Notes under the pieces: generated by a model
Told to the model about the DNA's origin: nothing
Seen by the model: the letters and a program-made list of their open reading frames with translations, nothing else
Database searches by the model: none
Origin: Callipepla californica brunnescens
Taxonomy: Eukaryota; Chordata; Aves; Galliformes; Odontophoridae
Length of the DNA: 64,000 nucleotides
NCBI GenBank assembly: GCA_023055505.1
Contig: JALIRH010000002.1
Span: 16,081,244 to 16,145,243, forward strand
Direction: 5' to 3'
Program-made: the position numbers and the translations under genes
Shown: positions 37,701-46,583 of the stretch, one piece after another
How the letters are laid out: the number at the start of each line of letters is the position of its first letter
Position numbering within the stretch: the stretch's first letter is position 1

Positions 37701-40700
37701 CTGTGTCAAATGATGATTTAGTTTCAGATATGAAGTATTTGAACTCATTCTTGTAATTGGAATTTAGGAAGGATTTGTTCTTAACATGTATTAATAAATG
37801 AAACTCTTTAATAGAAGGTGAGTAGTAGTCATGGACCCTTTTCTAACCTGAAGGTTGCAGTGCTAAATGCTAGAAGTGAAGTTACTTAATGAGACTATTG
37901 GGGGGGAAAAAGTACATTGTGTCTCTTTTAAGAGAAATATATAGACAATTTTCCAGTATTGATTTGTTTGAACAGTGTATATAATATGCAAGTGAACTTG
38001 GTGCTGTGATTCCTGTTACCGTTGTGTTCTTTATTTTGACAGGAGTCCTACACTTACAGGGACCCCATCACAGAGTTTGTGGAATGTCTGTATGTTAACT
38101 TTGATTTTGATGGTGCACAGAAGAAGCTGAGGGAGTGCGAAACAGTAAGCTCTGTAACTTTGATTTCTTAAATTACTGATCTGTATGAAATTCTCAAGAG
38201 CCAGTTAACTTACTTGATATGGAACTCAATTCCATTGCCAGTGTCTTTTTGTTATGCTTTTTTTCTTGAGCAGCTCTGTTTTGAAGTTACATCCTTAGCA
38301 GTAAATCTTGTTTAGCTTTCAAGTTATATTTAGCTGCTACAACAGAAAGTGAGTGATTGTGCTCATGGCTGAGCTTCAGCTTCTTAGTGTTAATTTGAAG
38401 AAAAGGGTGGCTTTACTTTCTGTTCTAAAAGATGTTGCACTCTGGATTGGTGATGTTGGAAAAACATTGTGACATTAGGATAGGTAAGTGTATATTGTAA
38501 AATGCTGAGTATAGTTAAAGCAATGCTTCTCACAGCTAAACACTTGTGCCAGTTCTTAATATCTTTTGGCTCTTTTCACTGATATTGATTACCTTATTAG
38601 ATAAGAAGGTTAGTAATTTATTTGCTGCTCAGGGCTGGTGGCCCTTTAATCTGAACTTAATGTGCCCAGCTGTACTACTAATGAAGCTGGCTTTTAGCAG
38701 ACAGAATGAGGGAAGGCTCTTAACATAAGAAGAGGGCAGTTAGATTTTAAGCATTACTAAGGGGGTCTTCAGTGTAGGTTTGCAAAAGAAATAATGAGGA
38801 TAGACTCAAAAAGAGCATTATCAGGTTAATGTGTGATGTTAATTCAGCGCCCTTGTAGATTCATGATAAGTCTGTTTAAAGACTTCTTTGTCCAGCATGG
38901 AATATGATGAGAATAGTTTCTAATAGATTGTGCATTCCATCCATATGGAAGATCAGTACCAAAAAAAAATTCTTTCCATGTTTGTGTTACACTGCTCTTC
39001 TCCTTGCAGGTGCTTGTGAATGATTTCTTCTTAGTTGCATGCCTGGAGGACTTCATTGAGAATGCTCGTCTCTTTATATTTGAGACTTTCTGTCGCATTC
39101 ATCAGTGTATCAGCATTGGGTGAGATGACTTTCTAATACAGCTGTACAGAAAAATCAATTGCAGATGAGGTTGACAAACAGCATAAACTTTTGTAGTAAA
39201 TGTTCAAGTATCAGATGTAATGATTTTCATTAAGGGCTAATTGGATAGTTCTCTCTACACTTCTAGCTCTAAAGTGATTTGAATTAACAGCAGTCATATT
39301 TGAAAGCTAAATAATTTTAATGAAATTTGATTCAACTTGTCTTGATCCTTTTCCCTTCCCCCCCCCCCCCCCCCCCCCAGCAGTTATCACTTCTGCAGAC
39401 ATTGATACAGAATGATATATTAAGTAAATCTTAGCAAATATAGTAATGTTTACTTACACAATATAGGTATATCAAACCAATAGAAATATCATCCAGTTAT
39501 GTCTTAAAGGTGTATGTCCCTCAAAAGTGATTGGAATTGTATTGCTTTTGTAATTATATATTGTTCTGTGTACACTAGTGGAATGATGCAGCTCTGAGGT
39601 AGTGATATTCTTCTTTGCAAAGCTGTCTGCTACTTACTCAAACTATCATTCTAAAAGCAGGCTTTTCAGTTGAGTTGGTTCCAGTACCTCTGGAAGCTAA
39701 GCAGAAAGATGCTATTACACATGTACTGGGATCTCAAACAGCTGTCTCAAATCTCTGTCCTCTGTAGGTTCATGTCCCTTAAAAATCTCTAGAGAACATT
39801 GGAGAGATTCCCCCAAACAGCAGAAATCAGAGCTGGTAGATCAGTCACATTAATGGAATCTTGTTACTTGTAGGTGTCTAAGTGTGTGAGTATCTGACCC
39901 TCTTGAGGAAGCAATCTTTATGCTACTGTTTTTGAAAATAAAAGGATTTGACAGAAAACAGTTCTAGAGCTTTGGAAGCTCGTTGAAAGGATGATGTTTT
40001 CATAATTCTTTTTGGTAGGGTAAGCACTAAAGATTACCTTATAGCATGTCTGGGAAGTGCTGGTATTTTAAATTGTTACACCTAGTAAAACGATTGAGTT
40101 CAGTACAGTGGTTGGTAGAAGGATATATTTTTTTGAGATCTTAACTCTGCTATAGTGTGTTTTAGTTCAGTTTACCTTTTAAGTATGCTTAAATGGTGTG
40201 AACAAAAGTACAAAATGGTTCCTTTTTGTAAGGGGACCAATACTTTAAGTAAAAAGTACTGCATGTCTAGGGATAAAGGGACTTTGAAATGAGAGTTTTG
40301 GAAAAATCTTTGTTAACAGAGCTCTGTTAGGGTTGAGTTTCTGAGGTATATAAAACTACATAGGGTCATGCTGTGGATGATTCTTCATACTGTGAAGGCA
40401 CAAGTTCTTAAATTAGATGTTCTAAGCTTTTCTTTGTAAACTAAGGGCTAGATGTCATTCTGAGTTTTAGGCATCAGATCATAGAAGTGATGAGTAGAGA
40501 GCATAGAACCTGGGTCTTAATTTATTGCAGGTGTTCCTGTTGAAAGAAATAATAGTTAATTAGAGCAGGAGTAGCAAGCTTTGACGATTAAAATTCAAGG
40601 TGTATGGCAGTTGTGCCTTACACAGTGTTTTATTTTGTGGTTCATACAGTTTTGTACTACATATGGTAAAATATTTTAGTTTGCTCTTGTATGTGATCTG

Positions 40701-43700
40701 GAAATTCAGGTAGCAGTGTTTTTATTTTGTAATTTTAATGACGTTCTTGAGTTGAGCATGGGTATTGCTGGCATAACACCACTTCTGATCATTGCATGTG
40801 GAGTATCACTAATGAGGCAGTTTTCACTAAGTCATGGTGTTTAAAATGATGGATACAAGCCTTGAACATCTGCAGAAGTTTTAATAATCAGTAGATTGGG
40901 GCTTCAGTGAGGTGCAGAAGTATTTCTTGGTGCATTCTAGACTTTGTTTGAAGGAATTGGCCTGACAGAGTGCTTTTAAGTTTGGCTGAGAAGAGTTCTT
41001 GCACTTTTTCTCTCCACGAGCAATTTCAGCTGCTATTCGTGGAGCTGAAAGCTGCTTGGATATACTGCAGTGCTTGATAAGTGTTGCTGAAGTATTCAGA
41101 AAAAAAAAAACTTGGAAACAATTAGTGGAAATCTGCTGTTCCTTATGTGAAATAGAAAATCAAATAAGCCACTTATTTTCTAACTACTTACATCTGTCAG
41201 GCAGCTGATATTTTTTTTTCAAAGGACAGAGTTTCCTTATCAGTTGTAATTTTAAATTTATCAGTGCTAAATCATTCTGTGATTAGTTTTCTGTTGAAAA
41301 CACTGTGTTTAGCAGGGGGTGATGGATCAAATTAGTTCAGAGTGTGATTTGATTAGCTTGATATGCCTGTACTTAATTGAAGAGCTGAGCATGGTTTATT
41401 CCCCTTCTCTATATTTCCTTTCAGTGCACTAGACACGGCTTGTCTGTTTATACATGAGGCTTTGTGGAATTCAGTAACCTTTCAGTTTATTCAGTGGAAG
41501 ACTTAAATAGCAGTTTTTCCAGCTTGAACCAAATAAGTGAACCTCCTTATAAAACAGAGTGGAAATAATCTGGAGAGTTTTTCTTTAAGCAACATGTGAC
41601 TTGGTATGGTAGGCACAAGTACTATATACATGCATATGTAACAGCACAGCAGAAGAATGGTGTTTGTAGCATAGTTATAGTTATAATAAGGGTAAGTCTT
41701 CAGTGCCTGTATTTTGGAAGGATTGCAAATGCTTTTTGGCTGTTACTTTGCCGGGGAAGTACCTCCTCAGAGCTGTGCATCCAGGTACTTTGAGTTGGTG
41801 ATGGCTGCTGCAGCGTGGCCTGTGAGGGGACTCTAAGCTGGAGTGTGATTGCAGCAAATGTTGAAATTGGGTCGACTTTTGCCTTGGGTTGGATGATGTT
41901 TTAGGAATTTCTAATGCTGATGCTGATACAAAAGAACCATCTTTCAGTGAAATAAAGTTACTTAGCAACTTTAGTTATTTTGTATTTAAAATCTTAAGTC
42001 ATTTAAATTTCAAAGTTACAAGTTCAGGTAAGTTTTCTTATATCCCTCTTTGTCCTCTGTTTGCTTTCACGATGTAATTTAGAAGATTTCAAAGTGCATG
42101 TTAAATGTAAATATCTGTACAGAAATTGTACAGAGGTTTGCTATACACTTGACTACATAACTAATTTAAGTTTCTTCAGTGGTGGACTTAGCTATGAGTT
42201 ATTTTATTAGATTTAGAAATACTACTTGTCTTGAACAGATAACTAAGAACTATGTGAGTGCAGTGGATGTATATTCCTTCTCAAAAGACATCTTGAGGGT
42301 TGAAGGACTTCCTAGGGCTGCACTTGTTAGCAAATGGTGAGTGCAAGAGGATTTCTTCTACAGAGAAGAATGTGTTGTTCAGGAACATGCTGGCATCCTC
42401 CATGTGTTCTGCTGAAGTTATAATTCGAGTAAACCAGGCTTAATCCCACTGTAGTAGTTAGGATGTTTTACTGAGTGCCTCTTAACTTTCTATCTAATTA
42501 GGAGAAACTAGTTTTAAGGCTGATGGTACTTGTTACTGCAGTCTCCCATAGCTGGGAAGCAGGAATGATTGGTTTAATTTCTTGTACAAACTTGAATACT
42601 GGTGAAGAGTACTCAGTTAACAAACCTTATCTTCATTCTCTCTTGAGAGAGGTACAGTTTCACTCACAAGATGATGTGAAGCAATAGTTTCTGCTCTGGA
42701 ATAACTCTTTCCTATAAGTATTTGCTGCACCTATACCCACTCTAACTCAGAGGGACTGTAAATTAAGGAAGACCATATAAAGAAGACCCAGTAGGCAGTC
42801 TAACTAAGTGGACTAGCTAATAATTTATAGGGCAGTAATTATAAGATGAAAATTACTCTTGGGTTCAGAGAAATATGTAAGCAAGATCCTGTAATCTGGT
42901 GAGGAACTGACCTCTGGTGCAACTGCAGTGTAGCCAGCTGGGTTTTGGTGATGTCTGCAGAACCTTACCTCATGTTTCTCAACGCAGTCTGGAAACTGAT
43001 GGAAGAATGAGCATTACAAATAAGCTCTAGGAGCCAAATGCCAGCAGGAAGCTGAAGGAGTTGGCTGCAAAGCCACAGGAAAAACCATCAGAGGGAATTC
43101 TTTCTGGATAAGAGTGCCTGTTTCATTAAGCATTTTTCTTTCTCTCTTTCCCTCCTCTCTCAGTCATCCTTGAAATTGCGGAAAGCTGTAACGTATCTAC
43201 TTCAAATGCATGATGAGCATGTTCAGTCTTCCCTACCAAGCTCTGTGTTCTTGTGGCACTTGTTTCTGAAACTTTGTAGGGAAGTTTGTTGCTGGTTGTA
43301 TAGGTTAAACACTTTTACTGGGCTACTTCATCATAAGATGACTGCTACTAGGTTTAAGTAGGAGTAAAGGGAATTTGGTTTTTCACTTTATAGTAGTAGT
43401 TGCTGTTTAATGTTGTGGTGAGGCTACTTGACGTACAACTTTCCAAGGAATTATCATGTAGGCAAGGTTTAATAGGAATATATAGAGGTACTGTAAATCT
43501 TCTACTTGTAAGTGTGCACTAAGGAATTAATTCCTTATTCAGAATATGCCAAGCAGTGACAGGATTTTCTCTTTTTAAAGAGATGAAAGATACGGGGGGG
43601 GGGGGGGGGGGGGGGGGGAGTAAGGAATGTAAGTTTTTAGTAATTTCAGTCAGAAAAATATGCTTCCCAATTACAGAAGAATATGAAAGGCAAACCTTGT

Positions 43701-44937
43701 GCTGTGCCAGGTCTTGTGTATTGGTTTAATGCATATTCTATAGGCTCCAGATATATTTATTAATGTGTGAGAGACCATATTTCATCTTTTGATAAGTCTG
43801 TTATCTTCCAGTATGTTGGCAGATAAACTGAATATGACTCCTGAGGAAGCAGAAAGATGGATTGTCAATTTAATCCGAAATGCACGATTAGATGCCAAAC
43901 TGGATTCCAAGCTGGTAAGGCAGAATGCGTGGATTGAAGTGACTTCTCACCTAGAAGTAGTGAGCTCCAGTTTGTTTTTCTTTCCCACAATCTGAGTTTC
44001 ACTATCAAGTTTTCTTTGTGAGAAAGTACTTTGTAGAAGCTGTGAAAGCAGAATATTTAAAATAAAGGCTTGTGCATTCTGAGTGACTGTTGTGTTTCCT
44101 GTATCTTTATTGCATTCTAGGGCCACGTAGTTATGGGCAACAATGCAGTGTCACCTTATCAACAAGTGATTGAGAAGACCAAAAGCTTGTCTTTCCGTAG
44201 TCAAATGTTGGCTATGAACATTGAGAAGAAACTGAATCAGAGTGGTAGATCAGAGGTTAGTATAAGCTGTATTTTTCAGAATCTGCTTTTTTTTTTTTTT
44301 TTTTCCTATGAATAATGTTGTTTAATTCCAGTCTGTTAGTTTCTCAGACATACTTAGTTCTAGCTCTGGTGCCAAAGGTTAAATTGGACAATACTTATTT
44401 CTCATAGTGATTCTTGTTTTCTTCTCATATTTTTTCTCACTACAGAACACACACACAAAAAAAGGCTAATTATTTGTTTTAGCCATTTGATTGTGCTTCT
44501 TTTAAATAGTCTTTCACCATCCAAAAACACCTTTTACAGAGGTGACATGTATGCAGATAGCTGGTACTACTCCAGAGTGAATTAAACTTGAACTATTCTG
44601 AATGTTGAACAGTGAGTAAGATTGCCCTCTCCAACACACATTGGTGCTCTTTGATACTGGGTTTTGAGTCACTATTCCTCCTACAGTATCATTTATGGTA
44701 CAACTATTTGTGAGCTAAGTACTACTGGAAGGAAAAGGGGCAGTGTTGAACACTCAAGAGTAGAAAATACATTGGTCAGCCACTGGTGAAAATAGAGAAG
44801 TTGGCAAGTTGATTCTGTTGGATGGAAGTTGTATGAAACTTTGTGATACTCATTTCTTGTGTTATTTTTCTACTGATGCTTATTTCATTTGTTTCCAGGC
44901 ACCTAACTGGGCTACTCAAGACTCTGGATTCTATTGA
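25671..44937 (+). CDS. EIF3E: Eukaryotic translation initiation factor 3 subunit E
   Basis: Encodes eIF3e (INT6/p48), a PCI-domain subunit of the eIF3 complex. In the cytoplasm eIF3 binds the 40S ribosome, supports 43S recruitment to mRNA and contacts eIF4G; eIF3e has also been linked to nonsense-mediated decay and to the proteasome. Thirteen coding exons join (25671-25760, 27642-27756, 29388-29505, 32466-32508, 32971-33075, 34230-34355, 35549-35673, 36373-36499, 38043-38144, 39010-39119, 43812-43914, 44121-44255, 44899-44937) into 1338 nt: 445 codons plus TGA, the same length as the human protein from memory. The N-terminal helical domain covers roughly residues 1-130 and the PCI domain about 221-398; the conserved end is '[10 protein letters not shown]'. 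The start codon has a strong context (ACCAAGATGG: A at -3, G at +4). All introns are GT-AG. There is no frameshift or internal stop, so it is a working gene. Confidence 0.98.
25917..25949 (+). repeat. G-quadruplex-prone block in early intron 1
   Basis: Six G runs of 3 to 8 separated by one to three bases on the sense strand, starting 156 nt after the exon 1 donor. This meets the usual G-quadruplex pattern (four or more G3 runs with short loops) in both DNA and pre-mRNA. Confidence 0.8.
26326..26697 (-). mobile_element. CR1 3' region in intron 1, antisense to EIF3E
   Basis: Minus orientation, with the 3' terminus at the left ('aatcataggaatgtcctgg'), then 'ggctgcccagagccacatcc', 'cagggatggggcatccacaa' and 'aacctgttccagtgcatcac'. 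A T12 run (26623-26634) interrupts the right part. It is 5'-truncated and has no coding content. Confidence 0.9.
27642..27756 (+). CDS. EIF3E: EIF3E coding exon 2 (residues 31-68)
   Basis: The acceptor TTTCTGTTTCAG precedes ATATACAATGAG, and the exon ends CCACATG before GTAAGT-like GTAAGTTG. It encodes '[18 protein letters not shown]' through 'DEIPH' plus one base of Ala69 (phase 1). Confidence 0.97.
28983..29015 (-). mobile_element. Short CR1 3' terminus
   Basis: About 33 bp 'atcacagaactgtagaggtt' and following, matching the antisense of the CR1 3' end. It is an extreme 5' truncation. Confidence 0.65.
29035..29055. repeat. T21 homopolymer
   Basis: Uninterrupted T run in intron 2, about 330 nt before exon 3. 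It is followed by GCCAG, so it superficially resembles a splice acceptor tract. Confidence 0.95.
29388..29505 (+). CDS. EIF3E: EIF3E coding exon 3 (residues 69-107)
   Basis: The acceptor TTTTGCTTAG precedes CTTTGCGTGAG. The exon encodes '[19 protein letters not shown]' through 'RQMQST' and ends ACAAG before GTAACT (phase 2, splitting Arg108). Confidence 0.97.
29506..32465 (+). other. EIF3E: EIF3E intron 3
   Basis: 2960 nt, phase 2. It contains an A/T-rich background and a T15 run (31336-31350). No mobile element or RNA gene was recognised. A box-C-like AGTGATGA near 29885 lacks a partner box D. Confidence 0.8.
32466..32508 (+). CDS. EIF3E: EIF3E coding exon 4 (residues 108-122)
   Basis: A 43-nt micro-exon after TTTTTGTTTTAG, encoding '[15 protein letters not shown]' and ending before the donor GTAAGT. 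It is too short to be found by ORF length, but it keeps the frame between exons 3 and 5 and completes the split Arg108. Confidence 0.96.
32971..33075 (+). CDS. EIF3E: EIF3E coding exon 5 (residues 123-157)
   Basis: The acceptor TTCTTTTCAG precedes TTTAGACAGGAG. It encodes '[18 protein letters not shown]' through 'YLYFFRVL' and ends before GTAAGT (phase 0 at both ends, 35 codons). Confidence 0.97.
33105..33290 (+). mobile_element. CR1 3' region in intron 5, sense to EIF3E
   Basis: Sense-oriented fragment: 'gagtggtgaggcacttgtac', 'agctgtggatgctctatcct', 'gttcaaggccaggttggatg' and 'gccctgggcagcctgagctg'. It begins 30 nt after the exon 5 donor and is opposite in orientation to the intron 1 copy. 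Confidence 0.85.
34230..34355 (+). CDS. EIF3E: EIF3E coding exon 6 (residues 158-199)
   Basis: The acceptor TTTAAAAATAG has a weak pyrimidine tract. The exon encodes '[19 protein letters not shown]' through 'LKETIDNN' and ends before GTAAGT (phase 0 at both ends, 42 codons). Confidence 0.97.
35549..35673 (+). CDS. EIF3E: EIF3E coding exon 7 (residues 200-240)
   Basis: The acceptor TTTCCTTTCAG precedes TCAGTCAGC. It encodes '[18 protein letters not shown]' through 'DLFLYQP' and enters the PCI region. It ends CCCCA before GTAAGT (phase 2, splitting Gln241). Confidence 0.97.
36373..36499 (+). CDS. EIF3E: EIF3E coding exon 8 (residues 241-283)
   Basis: The acceptor TTTTTCTTTAG precedes GTATCTCAATGC. 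It encodes '[18 protein letters not shown]' through 'DLVKVIQQ' within the PCI domain and ends before GTAAGA. Confidence 0.97.
38043..38144 (+). CDS. EIF3E: EIF3E coding exon 9 (residues 284-317)
   Basis: The acceptor TTATTTTGACAG precedes GAGTCCTAC. It encodes '[18 protein letters not shown]' through 'KKLRECET' in the PCI domain and ends before GTAAGC (34 codons, phase 0). Confidence 0.97.
39010..39119 (+). CDS. EIF3E: EIF3E coding exon 10 (residues 318-353)
   Basis: The acceptor TCTCCTTGCAG precedes GTGCTTGTG. It encodes '[19 protein letters not shown]' through 'RIHQCISI' and ends ATTGG before GTGAGA (phase 2). Codon 354 is split GG|T, giving Gly, where I recall Asn in the human protein. 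Confidence 0.97.
39358..39378 (+). repeat. C21 homopolymer in intron 10
   Basis: Twenty-one consecutive C on the sense strand, 238 nt after the exon 10 donor, preceded by a CT-rich lead (ccttttcccttccc). In RNA this would be a strong ligand for poly(C)-binding proteins. Confidence 0.95.
43124..43163 (+). promoter_or_regulatory. Strong decoy 3' splice site in intron 10
   Basis: A pyrimidine tract of about 30 nt (tttttctttctctctttccc then tcctctct) ends in CAG at 43161-43163, with no AG inside it. By eye it is stronger than the true exon 11 acceptor 650 nt downstream. It may define a cryptic or regulated exon, or be inert. Confidence 0.5.
43594..43618 (+). repeat. G25 homopolymer in intron 10
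   Basis: Twenty-five consecutive G on the sense strand, ending 193 nt before exon 11. It can form a G-quadruplex and bind hnRNP H/F-type proteins. Long runs like this are prone to length error in sequencing and to real length polymorphism. Confidence 0.95.
43812..43914 (+). CDS. EIF3E: EIF3E coding exon 11 (residues 354-388)
   Basis: The acceptor TTATCTTCCAG has a short pyrimidine tract. The exon encodes '[18 protein letters not shown]' then '[16 protein letters not shown]', the winged-helix part of the PCI fold, and ends before GTAAGG (phase 0). Confidence 0.97.
44121..44255 (+). CDS. EIF3E: EIF3E coding exon 12 (residues 389-433)
   Basis: The acceptor TTGCATTCTAG precedes GGCCACGTAG. It encodes '[19 protein letters not shown]' (the end of the winged helix) and the C-terminal helix up to 'QSGRSE'. 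It ends before the less usual donor GTTAGT (phase 0, 45 codons). Confidence 0.97.
44256..44898 (+). other. EIF3E: EIF3E intron 12
   Basis: 643 nt with an early T18 run (44287-44304) and a short CA run near 44447-44457. Nothing else is recognisable. Confidence 0.8.
44899..44937 (+). CDS. EIF3E: EIF3E coding exon 13 (residues 434-445, stop)
   Basis: The acceptor TTTGTTTCCAG precedes GCACCTAAC. It encodes '[12 protein letters not shown]' followed by TGA. This short terminal exon also carries the whole 3' UTR. Confidence 0.97.
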   Translation, partial: APNWATQDSGFY

Positions 44938-45062
44938 CATAATTCTGTAGCAGGGAAGTTATCTTTTTGACTAAAAAGCATACAAGTATGTAACTTCATT
45001 GAGAAGGCAGTTGTTTCATCTTAAAATTATTTGAATAAAATTGGCTACTTTTAACTACCTGT
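44938..45062 (+). promoter_or_regulatory. EIF3E: EIF3E 3' UTR and poly(A) signal
   Basis: A canonical AATAAA at 45034-45039 lies 97 nt after the stop codon. A GT-rich stretch (tgtgtggtttggtgc) follows near 45076-45090, as expected of a downstream element, so cleavage is expected around 45050-45062. The 3' UTR is therefore only about 115-125 nt. I do not see another strong signal close by; a longer alternative 3' UTR cannot be excluded. Confidence 0.85.
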
Positions 45063-45814
45063 GTTATCTCTAATTTGTGTGGTTTGGTGCTTCATATTTT
45101 ACTGGGGCTCCTCAGTATAATGGTATTCTGGAGCACTTTAGATCACAGTTTGCGGAACTTCAGATGTCACTTCTGTTTGTACTTGCCTTGTACCAAGGGA
45201 TGTTACTGCTTTTAGGGCCATCTGAGATTATAAGAAGGGAATTCTATATGTAGCTGTTCCCTTCTGCCAGAAGTTATGTTTTAAATGAAAAGTGTACAGT
45301 ACAAACAAAAGCATTCCTAACAGTTAGCAAATCAGAATCCTTTTTTGCTTTTACACAAAAAGTATGTTAGTGCTAATGCATTTCTAACCTATACCTCTTG
45401 GAAAAACCTAGCATAACCCATATATAAAATGATTTAGATGGATAGTGTGCTTCAGAATTGTAGATAGTCTCCAAAACTAGGCAAGAAAACAGGAACAGTT
45501 TCTAGAGTGGGTCTTTTTCTGGAGAAACACCTCTCTAAAGGTGTGGGTGATGAGCTTGGTAGATGGAAAGCTTTTGTTTTTGAAGGACAAAGTTCTGAAG
45601 ATTCATAAAGCAGCCAATAAAATAAATCCAGAGGGAACTGCATATTCCTTATGTGAGGGAGGCAGCAGATGGATAATATTGTTCTTGTTGGTATGTAATT
45701 AGAGACTTCACACCCAGAACATTCTTGAAGGTCCATTGGGGTGGAATGAGAGGTAGTGGGTGGAAGTAAATTGTAATGGGGGAATTCCAATTAGATTTAA
45801 AGAAATAAACTTTT
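45063..45814. other. Intergenic, EIF3E downstream flank
   Basis: AT-rich flank following the EIF3E cleavage region. No gene or repeat was recognised. Minus-strand frames of 112 codons at 45452-45987 have no domain, and the second one overlaps a CR1 copy. Confidence 0.6.
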
Positions 45815-45978
45815 ACTATGAGTAAGCTCTGGAACCTGTTGTGCAGAGAGGCTGAGGAGCATTTACCCTTCAAGATGCTCGAGTGAGTTTGTGAGCAGCT
45901 TGGTACAGTTACAGCTTTGAGCACGGGGTTGGACTCAGTGACTCCCAGAGGTCCTTTCCAATCTAAATAATTTTGTTC
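45815..45978 (+). mobile_element. CR1 3' end
   Basis: A degraded sense CR1 tail: 'ggaacctgttgtgcagagag' near 45831, then 'gggttggactcagtgactcc' and 'gaggtcctttccaatctaaa' near 45948. It is 5'-truncated. Confidence 0.85.
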
Positions 45979-46179
45979 TGGTGTCAAAAGTACTAATACA
46001 TATACTAATAATTTAAAATGTAATTCATCTTTAATTCAGCTGAGTGTTTGTAGTGGTTTACAGTAGATGGTTTAATCTGACTTGCCAGTGTGTTATGGTC
46101 TAATGCTGTAATGCCTTGGGCTTTCTCATTGAGCATAGAGGATTAATACTGACAAACTAGTTATCTTCTTTATATGATA

Positions 46180-46551
46180 TAAGGGATGGGGCACCTTCCC
46201 TGTGAGTACAGACTGAGATAGCAGCAGCTGTTCTTCCTGGAGAAGGGAGCTTCAGGGAGACCTGGTAGCAGACCTTTGATATGTGGAGGGGGGGCTGTAA
46301 GAGGGGAGGGGATAGTCTCTTTAGCTGGGCATTTTGTGGTGCACAAGGTGAAATGACTTCAAACTGGGGAGGTTTTCCTTAGATACAGGGGAAGCTTTCT
46401 ACAATAAAGGCAGTGAGGCACTGGAGAAGGTCTTCCAGGGGAGTGGTTGGTGGAGGCAGTCCAGACCAGGCTCTGAGCAGCCTGATCTCTGTAGATGTCA
46501 GTGTTCATTGAGGGGTTTTAAACTACGTGGTCCCTTCAACTCATCATTCTG
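46180..46551 (+). mobile_element. CR1 3' end
   Basis: A sense copy with 'ttcctggagaagggagcttc', 'gaggggatagtctctttagc', 'gaggcactggagaaggtctt' and the terminal 'gtcccttcaactcatcattc'. It is followed directly by a 16-bp tandem duplication. Confidence 0.85.
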
Positions 46552-46583
46552 TAATCTTGTTTTAATATAATCTTGTTTTAATA
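46552..46583. repeat. 16-bp tandem duplication at a CR1 3' terminus
   Basis: taatcttgttttaata is present twice without a gap, starting at the 3' end of the preceding CR1 copy. Confidence 0.8.

Larger units (their letters stand above)
33076..38042 (+). other. EIF3E: EIF3E introns 5 to 8
   Basis: Introns of 1154, 1193, 699 and 1543 nt interleaved with exons 6-8. Apart from the CR1 copy in intron 5 and short homopolymers (T12 near 35063-35074, A10 near 36301-36310, G8 near 37900-37907), they hold ordinary AT-rich intronic sequence. No further gene was seen on either strand. Confidence 0.75.
39120..43811 (+). other. EIF3E: EIF3E intron 10 (longest intron)
   Basis: 4692 nt, phase 2. Notable contents are C21 at 39358-39378, G25 at 43594-43618 and a strong unused-looking 3' splice site at 43124-43163. 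No CR1 fragment or coding exon was seen. A 69-codon frame at 40999-41208 and a 63-codon frame at 43170-43361 have no domain. Confidence 0.85.

Noticed and set aside
40999..41208. 69-codon frame in intron 10 as a candidate extra EIF3E exon
   Set aside because: The joined exon 10-11 frame is already complete and conserved, and no paired acceptor and donor bound this frame.
43208..43275. Possible C/D-box snoRNA in EIF3E intron 10 (TGATGA near 43210, CTGA near 43266)
   Set aside because: The flanking bases do not form the terminal stem next to the boxes, and no clear internal C'/D' boxes are present. The pairing of boxes looks like chance.
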